Source: Thermoanaerobaculia bacterium (lineage in GTDB: Bacteria; Acidobacteriota; Thermoanaerobaculia; UBA5066). Taken from it: a DNA stretch of 14,406 nt. Within the stretch, counting starts at the first letter, position 1, and each line of letters starts with the position of its first letter. The translations under genes were made by a program, and so were the position numbers. The notes beneath the pieces are model-generated. The model saw nothing but the letters and a program-made list of their open reading frames with translations. It was not told the origin of the DNA and searched no databases. Of the stretch, positions 6,706 through 13,356 are shown piece by piece. The DNA lies in NCBI GenBank assembly GCA_023717585.1, contig JAMQPJ010000292.1:1-14406 (forward strand), in the 5' to 3' direction.

Positions 6706-8385
6706 TCAATTCTCCTTCAAAGCCTTCAGCCGCGTCGACTCGAATTCGTCGCCCTTGTTCCAACGGGGCATGCCGGGCGCGCGGGCGACCCGGCAGCCGA
6801 GCCAGAACGCGAGCCGCACGTCCTCGACGGCGCCGGAGAAGTCCCACGACTCGCGGAATTCGTCGGAGGGCTGATGGTAGTCGGCGTTTTCGAATCTCTC
6901 CTGCTGCTCGCGCCCGAATCCCGGGGGCTTTCCGACGACGTCGGTGCCTTTCTCCAGGTACGCGGCCGGAACGCCGATCTTCGCGAAACTGAACTGGTCG
7001 GAGCGGTAGAACGAGCCCTGGTCGGGGAACTGGTCTCCTTCCACGCGGCGGCCCTGCATCTTCGCGAGAGCCTCGAGGTCGGCGTCGAGCGAGGACTTTC
7101 CCTTGCCGATGAGGACGACGTCCCGCGTCCTTCCGAACCAGCCGACGCCGTCGACGTTGATGTTCGCCGCGATGCGGCCGGCGGGCACGGGCGGGTGCTT
7201 CGCCAGGTACTCCGAGCCGAGGAGGCCCTGTTCCTCTCCGGCGACGAACGCGAAGTACGTCGAGCGCGCGGGCGCCTGCTCGAGATCGTGGAACGCGCGC
7301 GCGATGGACAGGACCGCCGCCACGCCGGAGGCGTTGTCGAGGGCGCCGTTGTAGATCGCGTCCTCGCCGGCCTTCGCGTTCGCCTTCGTGCCGAGGTGGT
7401 CGTGGTGCGCGGTGTAGATGACGGCCTCTCCCGCGCGTTTCGGATCCGAGCCCGGCAGGACGCCGATGACGTTGCCCGAGGCCTTCTCGGAGATCGTGTT
7501 CGTGAAGGCGAGCGACATCGTGACGCCGAGCGGCACGGGCCTGAACGAGCGGCTCTCGGCCGAGGCACGGAGCACGTCGAGGTTCCGGCCGCCCAGCTCG
7601 GCCAGCTTCTTCGCGAGCTCTTCGGTGGCCCACATCTGCGCCTGTATCCGCGGCTCGCCGTCGTCCGGAAGCTCGAAGAGCTCTCCGTCCCACGACGTCT
7701 GGATGACCTGCCATCCGTAGCCCGCCGACGGCGCCGTGTGAATGACGATGGCTCCCACGGCGCCCTTCTTCGCGGCCATCAGGTACTTGTAGTCCCAGCG
7801 GCCGTACCAGAGACGCGCCTTCCCGGCGAAGAGGTTCGGCTCTTTCGGACTCCCCTCCGGGTCGTTGTTCATCACCAGGAGGACTTTGCCCGCGAGATCC
7901 GCGTCCTTGTAGTCGTCCCATCCGTACTCGGGCGCGACGATGCCGTACCCCACGAAGACGATTTCGGCGTCCGCGATCTTCACGTCGCGTTTCTGGACGC
8001 CCGAGGCCGCTACGAAGTTCTCGCCCTGCACGCCCGTCGCCGCGCCACGCGCCGACCGGAACGCGGCCGGCCCGGAAAAAGCGGGTTCGATTCCGACGAG
8101 CGGAACTCTCTGGATCCATCCGCCGCCCGGCGCTCCGGGCCTGAGGCCGAGGGCTTCCATCTGCGACTGGATGTACGCCTCGGCGAGCCGGTCCCCGCGG
8201 CTCGCGGGCGCGCGCCCTTCGAGGAGATCCGAGGCGAGGAAGCGGATGTCGGCACGAAGGCGATCGGGTGTGATCCCGCTCGCCGCGGCCTTCTCGGCCG
8301 GGGTTATGGGAGCGTCCCCCGCGAAGGCCGTGCACGCGGCGAGTGCGAGAACGGCCGGCAATTGACGCCTTGAAGCTTGACGCAT
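6706..8385 (-). CDS. Exported M28-family zinc aminopeptidase with PA-domain insertion, possible lipoprotein
   Basis: This 559-residue protein is a co-catalytic di-zinc metallopeptidase. The five M28 zinc ligands and the catalytic Glu can be placed: His327 and nearby Asp329 in TAHHDHLG, bridging Asp350 in GALDNASG, Glu384/Glu385 in AGEEQGLLGS, Asp412 in NINVDGVGW, and His504 in DYHQPSDEF. Residues about 140-250, between the N-terminal part and the catalytic core, resemble a protease-associated (PA) domain. The N-terminus is a signal peptide. LAAC at residues 15-18 fits a lipobox, so the enzyme may be a lipoprotein rather than soluble. It would release N-terminal residues from peptides in the periplasm or outside. 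It is the first gene of the six-gene minus-strand series. The ATG at 8385 has no Shine-Dalgarno sequence but has GATAAT eight bases upstream. Confidence 0.93.
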   Translation of the reverse strand: MRQASRRQLPAVLALAACTAFAGDAPITPAEKAAASGITPDRLRADIRFLASDLLEGRAPASRGDRLAEAYIQSQMEALGLRPGAPGGGWIQRVPLVGIEPAFSGPAAFRSARGAATGVQGENFVAASGVQKRDVKIADAEIVFVGYGIVAPEYGWDDYKDADLAGKVLLVMNNDPEGSPKEPNLFAGKARLWYGRWDYKYLMAAKKGAVGAIVIHTAPSAGYGWQVIQTSWDGELFELPDDGEPRIQAQMWATEELAKKLAELGGRNLDVLRASAESRSFRPVPLGVTMSLAFTNTISEKASGNVIGVLPGSDPKRAGEAVIYTAHHDHLGTKANAKAGEDAIYNGALDNASGVAAVLSIARAFHDLEQAPARSTYFAFVAGEEQGLLGSEYLAKHPPVPAGRIAANINVDGVGWFGRTRDVVLIGKGKSSLDADLEALAKMQGRRVEGDQFPDQGSFYRSDQFSFAKIGVPAAYLEKGTDVVGKPPGFGREQQERFENADYHQPSDEFRESWDFSGAVEDVRLAFWLGCRVARAPGMPRWNKGDEFESTRLKALKEN

Positions 8386-8393
8386 GGTGGCGG

Positions 8394-8399
8394 ATTATC
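8394..8399 (-). promoter_or_regulatory. Candidate -10 element of the M28 peptidase gene (leaderless), possibly bidirectional
   Basis: On the minus strand it reads GATAAT, with eight bases (CCGCCACC) between it and the ATG, and there is no Shine-Dalgarno sequence. On the plus strand the overlapping GATTAT (8393-8398) could serve as the -10 of the divergent DinB-like gene, leaving a leader of about 23 bases that contains GGAGGA. The 42-base space between the two genes holds nothing else recognisable. Confidence 0.5.
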
Positions 8400-8427
8400 G
8401 CCCCACCACCCGACGGAGGAGCCGCCA

Positions 8428-8952
8428 ATGCCGCACGCCGAATCCACGAGGCCCGCCCCCCACGAGGCCGTCCCGTACTACTCGACGTACATCGACAAGG
8501 TTCCGCCGGGAGACATCCGCGCGACCCTGGAAGCCCAGCTCGAGGAGACGCGCGCTTTCCTGGGCGGCATCGGCGAGGAGAAATCCCGGCACCGTTACGC
8601 GCCCGGCAAGTGGAGCCTCCGCGAGGTGCTGAGCCACGTCAACGACGCCGAACGGCTCTTCGTGTTCCGCGCTTTCTGGTTCGCTCGCCGGTTCGATTCT
8701 CCGCTTCCGGATTTCGACCAGGAAACCGCCCTCGCCGCCTCGTCGGCGCACGACATCTCGTGGGCGCGCCACCTCGCGGAATTCGGGGCCGTGCGGGCGG
8801 CGACAACACACTTCTTTCGCAACCTGCCGGACGCGGCCTGGGCGCGGTCCGGCATCGCGAGCGGGAACTCGTTCACGGTGCGGGCGCTCGCGTGGATCGC
8901 GGCCGGGCACTTCGCCCACCACATCGGTCTCGTCAAGGAGCGCTATCTCTGA
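8428..8952 (+). CDS. DinB-superfamily protein with intact histidine triad
   Basis: The 174-residue protein has the DinB/YfiT metal-binding pattern. His70 sits in KWSLREVLSHVNDAERL (second helix), and His161 and His165 form the HxxxH pair in AWIAAGHFAHHIGLVKERYL at the C-terminus. Members of this superfamily include metal-dependent hydrolases and thiol-S-transferases that use bacillithiol or mycothiol; the substrate here is not evident. The ATG at 8428 is chosen because GGAGGA lies seven bases upstream; an in-frame start at 8377 would overlap the divergent peptidase gene and its promoter. The gene is divergent from the M28 peptidase and convergent with cbs, so it is probably transcribed alone. 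It shows little resemblance to the DinB-like protein at 5584-6066 beyond the fold. Confidence 0.88.
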   Translation: MPHAESTRPAPHEAVPYYSTYIDKVPPGDIRATLEAQLEETRAFLGGIGEEKSRHRYAPGKWSLREVLSHVNDAERLFVFRAFWFARRFDSPLPDFDQETALAASSAHDISWARHLAEFGAVRAATTHFFRNLPDAAWARSGIASGNSFTVRALAWIAAGHFAHHIGLVKERYL

Positions 8953-8954
8953 AC

Positions 8955-8988
8955 GGCCTCGGGGGAAGGCGGATCCGCCGTCCCGGCC
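8955..8988. terminator. Imperfect hairpin between convergent genes, possible terminator
   Basis: The 41-base space between the DinB-like gene and cbs contains a perfect 12-base palindrome, GGCGGATCCGCC (8968-8979). It is flanked by further complementary bases (GGCC at 8955-8958 and 8985-8988; CGGG at 8960-8963 with CCCG at 8982-8985). It could terminate both convergent transcripts. There is no T-tract on either strand, so a classic intrinsic terminator is not established. Confidence 0.4.
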
Positions 8989-8993
8989 ACGCG

Positions 8994-10394
8994 TCAGGGC
9001 GCGACGTAGCCGATGACGTCGATGCGCGTGAGGATGCCGACGGGCCGGCCGCCCATCTCGACGAGAAGCGCGTGGACGGACGTGAGCATCCGCGTTGCGG
9101 CGACGACGGGCTCGTCCGCCGAGAGCCGCGGCAGCGGCCCCTCCATGACGGCAGAGACCGGATCTTCGGGCATCGCACTGCCGTCCAGCAAGGCGCCGAA
9201 GAGCTTCGGCTCCACGACCGTTCCGACGAACTCCCCCGCCGCGTTCACGATCGGAAGTTGCGACACGTGGTGCCTGCGGATCAGGGAAAGCGCGGTACGC
9301 AATTGGTCGGACGGCGCGAGCGTGAGGAGCGGCGGAAGGTCGCCCGCCGCCTTCTGCCGAAGGAGGTCGCCCACGCGCAGGTCTGTGGCGTCGAGCATCC
9401 CGTTGTCCGCGAGCCACGCGTCGCTGTGGAACTTGCTCAGGTAGCGCTCGCCCGTGTCCGGGAGCATCACGACGACGATGTCTTCGGCCGTCATGCGCTC
9501 GGCCACCTTCAGCGCGCCCGCGAGGGCCGTGCCCGACGAGCCGCCGACGAAGATCCCTTCCTCGCGCGAGAGGCGGCGCATGACGTGGAACGATTCGCGA
9601 TCGGTGACCGTCAGGATCTCGTCGATGACGTCGAACCAGACGTTGCCCGGGATGGTCTCCTGCCCGATTCCCTCCACGAGATACGGGTGCGACTCGGCGA
9701 GCTTCCCCGTTCTCTGGTACTCGCCCAGGACCGAGCCCACGGGCTCCACGCCCACGACCCGCACCCTGGGGTTCTGTTCCTTGAGGTAGCGGCCCGCGCC
9801 GCTCGTCGAGCCGCCCGTCCCGAGGGAGGCGACGTAGCACGTCACGCGGCCCGCTGTGTCGCGCCAGATCTCGGGTCCCGTCGTGAGGTAGTGGATTCCG
9901 GGGTTGTGCGGGTTGAAGTACTGGTTCGCGAGAAAGCCGCCGCGGATCTCGCTCGCGAGGCGCTTCGCGACCTCGGTGTAGCGCTCCGGCGAGCCCGGCG
10001 GGGCGCTCGTCGGCGTGATCACGACGCGCGCGCCGTGCGCTTTCAGGATGTCGCGCTTCTCCTGTCCCACCTTGTCGGGCATCACGCAGATGCACGCGTA
10101 GCCTTTCACCGCGGCCGCGAGCGCGAGGCCGAGGCCGGTATTCCCCGACGTCGCCTCGACGATGGTTCCGCCGGGCTTGAGGGCGCCTTCCCGCTCGGCC
10201 ATCTCGACGATGTGGATCCCGACGCGGTCCTTGTTGCTCTTGCCGGGATTGAACGACTCGAGCTTCGCGAGAACGAGCGGCTTGACGCCCTTCGCGAGCG
10301 CATTCAGCCGGACGAGCGGCGTGTCGCCGACCGTCTGGAGGATGTTGTCGTGATAGTGCGGCGTGGACGCGGTCTTCGCGGGGGCGTCGGACAT
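8994..10394 (-). CDS. cbs: Cystathionine beta-synthase, PLP core plus C-terminal CBS-domain pair
   Basis: The enzyme condenses serine with homocysteine to form cystathionine, the first step of transsulfuration. The 466-residue product has a fold-type II PLP core (about 12-320). The PLP lysine is Lys55 in FNPGKSNKDR. The phosphate and carboxylate loops are SGNTG (83-87), GTGGSTSG (192-199) and GGSSGTA (284-290). Motifs TTGPEIW (171-177) and YLVEGIGQE (238-246) place it with CBS rather than cysteine synthase. Residues about 340-466 form two CBS motifs (for example HHVSQLPIVNAAGEFVG and GGRPVGILTRIDVIGY), a possible nucleotide or S-adenosylmethionine sensor. There is no N-terminal haem domain. 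The ATG at 10394 lacks a good ribosome-binding site; TACAAT lies 11 bases upstream. It is divergent from aguA across 144 bases. A cysteine-synthase-like activity cannot be excluded. Confidence 0.93.
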   Translation of the reverse strand: MSDAPAKTASTPHYHDNILQTVGDTPLVRLNALAKGVKPLVLAKLESFNPGKSNKDRVGIHIVEMAEREGALKPGGTIVEATSGNTGLGLALAAAVKGYACICVMPDKVGQEKRDILKAHGARVVITPTSAPPGSPERYTEVAKRLASEIRGGFLANQYFNPHNPGIHYLTTGPEIWRDTAGRVTCYVASLGTGGSTSGAGRYLKEQNPRVRVVGVEPVGSVLGEYQRTGKLAESHPYLVEGIGQETIPGNVWFDVIDEILTVTDRESFHVMRRLSREEGIFVGGSSGTALAGALKVAERMTAEDIVVVMLPDTGERYLSKFHSDAWLADNGMLDATDLRVGDLLRQKAAGDLPPLLTLAPSDQLRTALSLIRRHHVSQLPIVNAAGEFVGTVVEPKLFGALLDGSAMPEDPVSAVMEGPLPRLSADEPVVAATRMLTSVHALLVEMGGRPVGILTRIDVIGYVAP

Positions 10395-10405
10395 CTTCCG
10401 GCGGG

Positions 10406-10411
10406 ATTGTA
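10406..10411 (-). promoter_or_regulatory. Candidate -10 element of cbs
   Basis: On the minus strand this reads TACAAT, close to the -10 consensus, 11 bases before the cbs ATG. The resulting leader would be about 4-5 bases, too short for a riboswitch. No clear -35 is visible. Weaker than the 6-8 base cases. Confidence 0.35.
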
Positions 10412-10525
10412 CGTGGCGTCCTCGATAATCCCGCATTGCCCTTCGTCCGGAAATCCGAAGGCACGAGTCTTCATTACGCATTCCACGAGCGGGAGTCTCG
10501 GGACGAACGCAGGAGACCGCTGCTC

Positions 10526-10531
10526 TATAGT
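10526..10531 (+). promoter_or_regulatory. Candidate -10 element of aguA (leaderless)
   Basis: The sequence CTATAGTC places TATAGT seven bases before the ATG with no ribosome-binding site. The same eight-base core recurs before aguB with almost the same spacing, which supports a real promoter shared by the two genes of one pathway. Confidence 0.55.
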
Positions 10532-10538
10532 CCCGCCG

Positions 10539-11609
10539 ATGACGTCGACGAGCACGGCCTTCGCCGCGACGACGCCCCGCGCCGCGGGTTTCCGGCAGCC
10601 CGCGGAGTGGGAACGCCACGAGGCGGTCTGGCTCGCGTGGCCCAGCCACGAGGATCTCTGGGGCGACGCCCTCGGGAGGGTTCGCGCGACGTTCACTTCG
10701 TTCGCCGGCGCGGTCGCCGACGTGAGTCCCGAGTCGGGGAAGCCCCGGGGCGAGAGGCTCGAGATCCTCGTTCCCGACCCGGAGAACGAGGCCCTCGCGA
10801 AGGCCGCTCTCCACGGCCTCGGAGCCCGGTTCCACCGCATTCCGTTCGGGGACATCTGGCTGCGAGACACGGCGCCCGTGTTTCTCAAGGGCAAGAACGG
10901 CGAAACGGCGAGCCTTTCTTTCGCCTTCAACGGGTGGGGCGGGAAATACGTCCTGCCGCACGACGACGCCGTGTCGTCGTGCATCGCCGGTGCGGCGAAG
11001 CTTCCTTCCTTCCGCGTCGATTGGGTGCTCGAGGGCGGATCCGTGGACGTGGACGGCGAGGGGACGTGCCTCACGACGCGGCAGTGCCTCCTGAACCCGA
11101 ACCGCAACCCCGGGATGACGATCGAGGCGATCGAGGAGGGCCTGAAGGAGGCGCTCGGCTGCAGGTCGGTCCTCTGGCTCGGCGACGGCCTTCTGAACGA
11201 CCACACGGACGGCCACGTCGACACCGTCGCGCGCTTCGTCTCGCCCGGAGTCGTCGTGTGCATGCGCCCCTCGGGCAGCTTCGATCCGAACGCCCGGGCG
11301 CTCCTCGCCATCGACGCGGACCTCTGTTCCTTCTGGGACGCGCGCGGCCGGCGCCTGAAGGTCGTGAACGTACCCTCCCCGGGGCTCGTCACGGACGGCG
11401 GCGGGAAGGCGATGCCCGCGAGCTACGTGAACTTCTACGTCGCGAACACGACAGTGATCGTCCCCGCCTACGGCGCCCCGAACGACGAATCCGCCCGCGC
11501 CGCCATCGCGAGGCTCTTTCCGACGCGCCGCGCCGTCTCGATTCCCGCGAAGGAGCTCCTCGAGGGAGGCGGGGCCTTCCACTGCATCAGCCAGCAGGAG
11601 CCCGCGTGA
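10539..11609 (+). CDS. aguA: Agmatine deiminase (peptidylarginine-deiminase-like fold)
   Basis: AguA hydrolyses agmatine to N-carbamoylputrescine and ammonia. The 356-residue length is normal for the family. Signature segments are GFRQPAEWERHEAVWLAWPS (17-36), FGDIWLRDTAPVF (103-115, with Asp110), FNGWGGKY (130-137), LEGGSVDVDG (164-173), the catalytic histidine region NDHTDGHVDT (His226), and the C-terminal GGGAFHCISQQEP with nucleophile Cys349. The ATG at 10539 is chosen because it gives the normal N-terminus and follows TATAGT by seven bases; there is no Shine-Dalgarno sequence. The next step, AguB, is encoded about 870 bases downstream on the same strand, after two unrelated small genes. 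The arginine decarboxylase that would supply agmatine is not in the window. Its neighbour cbs is divergent. Confidence 0.95.
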   Translation: MTSTSTAFAATTPRAAGFRQPAEWERHEAVWLAWPSHEDLWGDALGRVRATFTSFAGAVADVSPESGKPRGERLEILVPDPENEALAKAALHGLGARFHRIPFGDIWLRDTAPVFLKGKNGETASLSFAFNGWGGKYVLPHDDAVSSCIAGAAKLPSFRVDWVLEGGSVDVDGEGTCLTTRQCLLNPNRNPGMTIEAIEEGLKEALGCRSVLWLGDGLLNDHTDGHVDTVARFVSPGVVVCMRPSGSFDPNARALLAIDADLCSFWDARGRRLKVVNVPSPGLVTDGGGKAMPASYVNFYVANTTVIVPAYGAPNDESARAAIARLFPTRRAVSIPAKELLEGGGAFHCISQQEPA

Positions 11610-11665
11610 GCGCCCGTGGTCTCAGTCGACGAATCGACCGCATCCGTCACCCAAGGAGGCCCCCG

Positions 11666-12115
11666 ATGAAACCCACTCCCCCCGGCTGGCCGCGGATCTC
11701 CGTCTCCCTCTATTACGACGACGCGGCGAAGGCGATCGACTGGCTCTGCGACGCGTTCGGGTTCCAGGTCCGTCTGAAAGTCGAGGGCGAGGGCGGACGC
11801 ATCGAGCATTCCGAGCTCGAGTTCGGCGAAGGGCTGATCATGGTCGCCGGCGCCGACAAGGCCGACAAGTACCCGCAGGTGCGGAGCCCGCGACAGGTCG
11901 GCGGCGGGAACACCCAGAACATGTTCGTCTACGTCGACGACGTCGACGCGCACTGCGAGAGGGCCCGCGCCAAAGGCGCGACGATCCGCGTCGAGCCGAA
12001 GATCTCGGACTATGGCGAGGACTACTGGTCGGACCGGAGCTACGAATGCGTGGATGTCGGCGGCCACCACTGGTGGTTCGCCCAGCGGCTGCGCAGTCCG
12101 AAGACGGCGGGATGA
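11666..12115 (+). CDS. VOC-superfamily (glyoxalase/PhnB-like) protein
   Basis: The 149-residue protein has the two-half vicinal-oxygen-chelate architecture. The first half is ISVSLYYDDAAKAIDWLCDA followed by FGFQV and HSELEFGEGLIMVAG (47-62). The second is MFVYVDDVDAHCERARAKGA (86-105) followed by a final VGGHHWWFAQR (131-141). Candidate metal ligands are His48 or Glu50 in the first half and a residue near His134/His135 in the second; I cannot fix them exactly. Relatives include glyoxalases, dioxygenases, antibiotic-binding proteins and PhnB-like proteins, so no substrate is proposed. The start at 11666 is secure because AAGGAGG lies six bases upstream. It sits 56 bases after aguA and 41 bases before the Lys/Ala-repeat gene, and may be read through from the aguA promoter. 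Confidence 0.88.
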   Translation: MKPTPPGWPRISVSLYYDDAAKAIDWLCDAFGFQVRLKVEGEGGRIEHSELEFGEGLIMVAGADKADKYPQVRSPRQVGGGNTQNMFVYVDDVDAHCERARAKGATIRVEPKISDYGEDYWSDRSYECVDVGGHHWWFAQRLRSPKTAG

Positions 12116-12156
12116 GGTAGTCTGGCCGGCACAAGCCTCATGGTGAAGGAGGGTTC

Positions 12157-12450
12157 ATGGCGAAAGCGAAGTCCGGGAAGAAAAAAAAGGCGACGAAGGG
12201 GAAGAAGACCGCCGCGCGCAAGGCGGCGCCGAAGAAAAAGGCCGCTCTGAAGAAGAAGGCGGCTCCGAGGAAGAAGGCGGCTCCCAAAAAGAAGGCGGCT
12301 CCCGCGGTAAAGGCCGCGCCGACGGTGGCGGCGCCCGCCCCGCCGCCGAGCCGGTATTGCCTTGGGAAGTGCTCGTGCGGCTCGCCGTGCACGTACGACA
12401 AGAACCACGAAGGGTCTCACTATTGCTCCTTCCACGCGCCGAACCCCTGA
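12157..12450 (+). CDS. Small histone-H1-like Lys/Ala-repeat protein with C-terminal Cys/His cluster
   Basis: The 97-residue protein has two parts. Residues 1-65 are almost entirely Lys, Ala and Pro with AAPKKK-type repeats, like the disordered tails of eukaryotic H1 and bacterial H1-like or AlgP-like DNA-binding proteins. Residues 66-97 form a compact cluster: Cys68, Cys72, Cys74, Cys78, His84, His88, Cys90 and His93, in the pattern C-x3-C-x-C-x3-C-x5-H-x3-H-x-C-x2-H. This could bind one or two zinc ions. Nucleic-acid binding is inferred from charge; I do not recognise a named family for the cluster. The ATG is supported by AAGGAGGG four bases or so upstream. The stop lies 30 bases before aguB, which appears to have its own promoter, so this gene need not belong to the polyamine pathway. 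Confidence 0.85.
   Translation: MAKAKSGKKKKATKGKKTAARKAAPKKKAALKKKAAPRKKAAPKKKAAPAVKAAPTVAAPAPPPSRYCLGKCSCGSPCTYDKNHEGSHYCSFHAPNP
12223..12312 (+). repeat. 18-base in-frame tandem repeat encoding AAPKKK units
   Basis: Five consecutive 18-base units of the form GCGGCTCCG-AAGAAGAAG start at 12223, 12241, 12259, 12277 and 12295. The fourth-fifth boundary is conserved, but the last unit is degenerate (AAPAVK). Third-base variation between units (AAA/AAG, GCC/GCG, CCG/CCC) shows selection on the protein rather than recent DNA duplication alone. Confidence 0.85.
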
Positions 12451-12468
12451 GGGCTGCGCCGGCTCGGC

Positions 12469-12474
12469 TATAGT
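12469..12474 (+). promoter_or_regulatory. Candidate -10 element of aguB (leaderless)
   Basis: GGCTATAGTC places TATAGT exactly six bases before the GTG start of aguB, so transcription would begin at the start codon. There is no Shine-Dalgarno sequence. The element begins 19 bases after the preceding stop codon. Confidence 0.55.
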
Positions 12475-12480
12475 CGCCCG

Positions 12481-13332
12481 GTGAATCCGGCCGACGACGT
12501 CACCCTCGCGGCCGTCCAGTGCGCGCTGCCGGGCCCGCTCCATGCGAACCTCTCGAAAGTCGAGGCGCTCGTGCGCGAGGCGGCGAGGAGGGGCGCGGCC
12601 GTCGTCCTGCCGCCGGAGCTCTTCGAAGGCCCGTACTTCTGCGCGGAAGAGAAAGACGAGTTCTTCGCGTGGGCGAAGCCCGCCGAAGGGCACCCCACGA
12701 TCGCCCGCTTCTCGGGTCTCGCGAAGGAGCTCGGCGTCGCCATCCCGGTTTCGTTCTTCGAGAGGTCCGGGCACACCTACTACAACAGCCTCGCGATGAT
12801 CGACGTCGACGGCAGGGTGATGGGGGTTTATCGCAAGAGCCACATTCCCGACGGACCGGGCTACGAGGAGAAGTTCTACTTCCGTCCGGGGGATACGGGT
12901 TTCAGGGCGTGGCGCGCGAAGCCCGCGGCGCTCGGCGTCGGGATCTGCTGGGACCAGTGGTTCCCCGAGGCGGCGCGGGCCATGCTGCTCGCGGGGGCCG
13001 ACGTTCTTCTGTATCCCACCGCCATCGGGTCCGAGCCCGGGAACCCGTCCCTCGACACGCGCGACCTCTGGCGGCGCGCGATGCTCGGGCACGCCGTGTC
13101 GAACGTGGCGCCCCTCGTGGCGGCGAACCGCGTGGGGAACGAGAACGGGCAGGTCTTCTACGGGTCGTCTTTCATCGCGAACCAGCGCGGCGAAATCCTG
13201 GCCGAGCTCTCGCGCGACGAGGAGGGGGTCGCCGTGGCGACCGTCGACCTCGCGGCCGTGAGGCGCGAGAGGGCGGCGTGGGGCTTCTTTCGCGACCGGC
13301 GCCCCGACCTGTACGGCGCCCTCACGACGTAA
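12481..13332 (+). CDS. aguB: N-carbamoylputrescine amidohydrolase (nitrilase superfamily)
   Basis: AguB hydrolyses N-carbamoylputrescine to putrescine, carbon dioxide and ammonia, completing the agmatine route begun by AguA. The 283-residue protein has the nitrilase triad: Glu46 in LPPELFEGPYFC, Lys119 in GVYRKSHIPDGPGYEEKFYF, and Cys156 in GVGICWDQWFPEAARAM. The segments KSHIPDGPGYEEKFYFRPGD and YPTAIGSEPG are diagnostic of this subfamily rather than of other carbon-nitrogen hydrolases. The start is GTG. No ATG lies nearby, and the resulting N-terminus (DDVTLAAVQCAL) fits the family. The gene is downstream of aguA on the same strand but separated by a VOC protein and the Lys/Ala-repeat protein, with its own TATAGT element. 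It ends 24 bases before the convergent phosphodiesterase gene. Confidence 0.96.
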   Translation: MNPADDVTLAAVQCALPGPLHANLSKVEALVREAARRGAAVVLPPELFEGPYFCAEEKDEFFAWAKPAEGHPTIARFSGLAKELGVAIPVSFFERSGHTYYNSLAMIDVDGRVMGVYRKSHIPDGPGYEEKFYFRPGDTGFRAWRAKPAALGVGICWDQWFPEAARAMLLAGADVLLYPTAIGSEPGNPSLDTRDLWRRAMLGHAVSNVAPLVAANRVGNENGQVFYGSSFIANQRGEILAELSRDEEGVAVATVDLAAVRRERAAWGFFRDRRPDLYGALTT

Positions 13333-13356
13333 GGCGGGACGCGCCGACCGTGGGCG

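Larger units (their letters stand above)
10395..10538. other. Divergent intergenic region between cbs and aguA
   Basis: This is the longest gene-free stretch, 144 bases. It holds the -10-like elements of both genes, a GATAAT at 10424-10429, and a six-base inverted repeat CCTTCG (10440-10445)/CGAAGG (10456-10461) around a 10-base loop. The repeat could be an operator or a chance hairpin. I see no known riboswitch or small RNA. Confidence 0.4.

Noticed and set aside
6874..8373. Long plus-strand open frame opposite the M28 peptidase
   Set aside because: Val/Arg/Glu-rich shadow of a peptidase with all metal ligands present.
8377..8427. Upstream in-frame start for the DinB-like gene at 8377
   Set aside because: It would overlap the start of the divergent peptidase and its -10 element, whereas the ATG at 8428 has a GGAGGA site at proper spacing.
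10395..10440. S-adenosylmethionine riboswitch upstream of cbs
   Set aside because: The likely cbs leader is only a few bases, and no riboswitch-like helices are visible.
8395..10464. Long minus-strand open frame covering the DinB gene and cbs
   Set aside because: It is a different frame from cbs, lacks domains, and runs antisense through the well-supported DinB-like gene.
10304..11392. Minus-strand open frame opposite aguA
   Set aside because: Ser/Pro/Arg-rich with no motif; aguA on the plus strand is unambiguous.
11625..11638. Small hairpin GTCGA-CGAA-TCGAC between aguA and the VOC gene
   Set aside because: Only five base pairs and no T-tract; too weak to call a terminator or regulatory element.
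12223..12312. Regular 18-base repeats considered as a CRISPR-like or minisatellite array
   Set aside because: The units are contiguous, in frame, and vary at third codon positions; they are coding repeats of a Lys/Ala protein.
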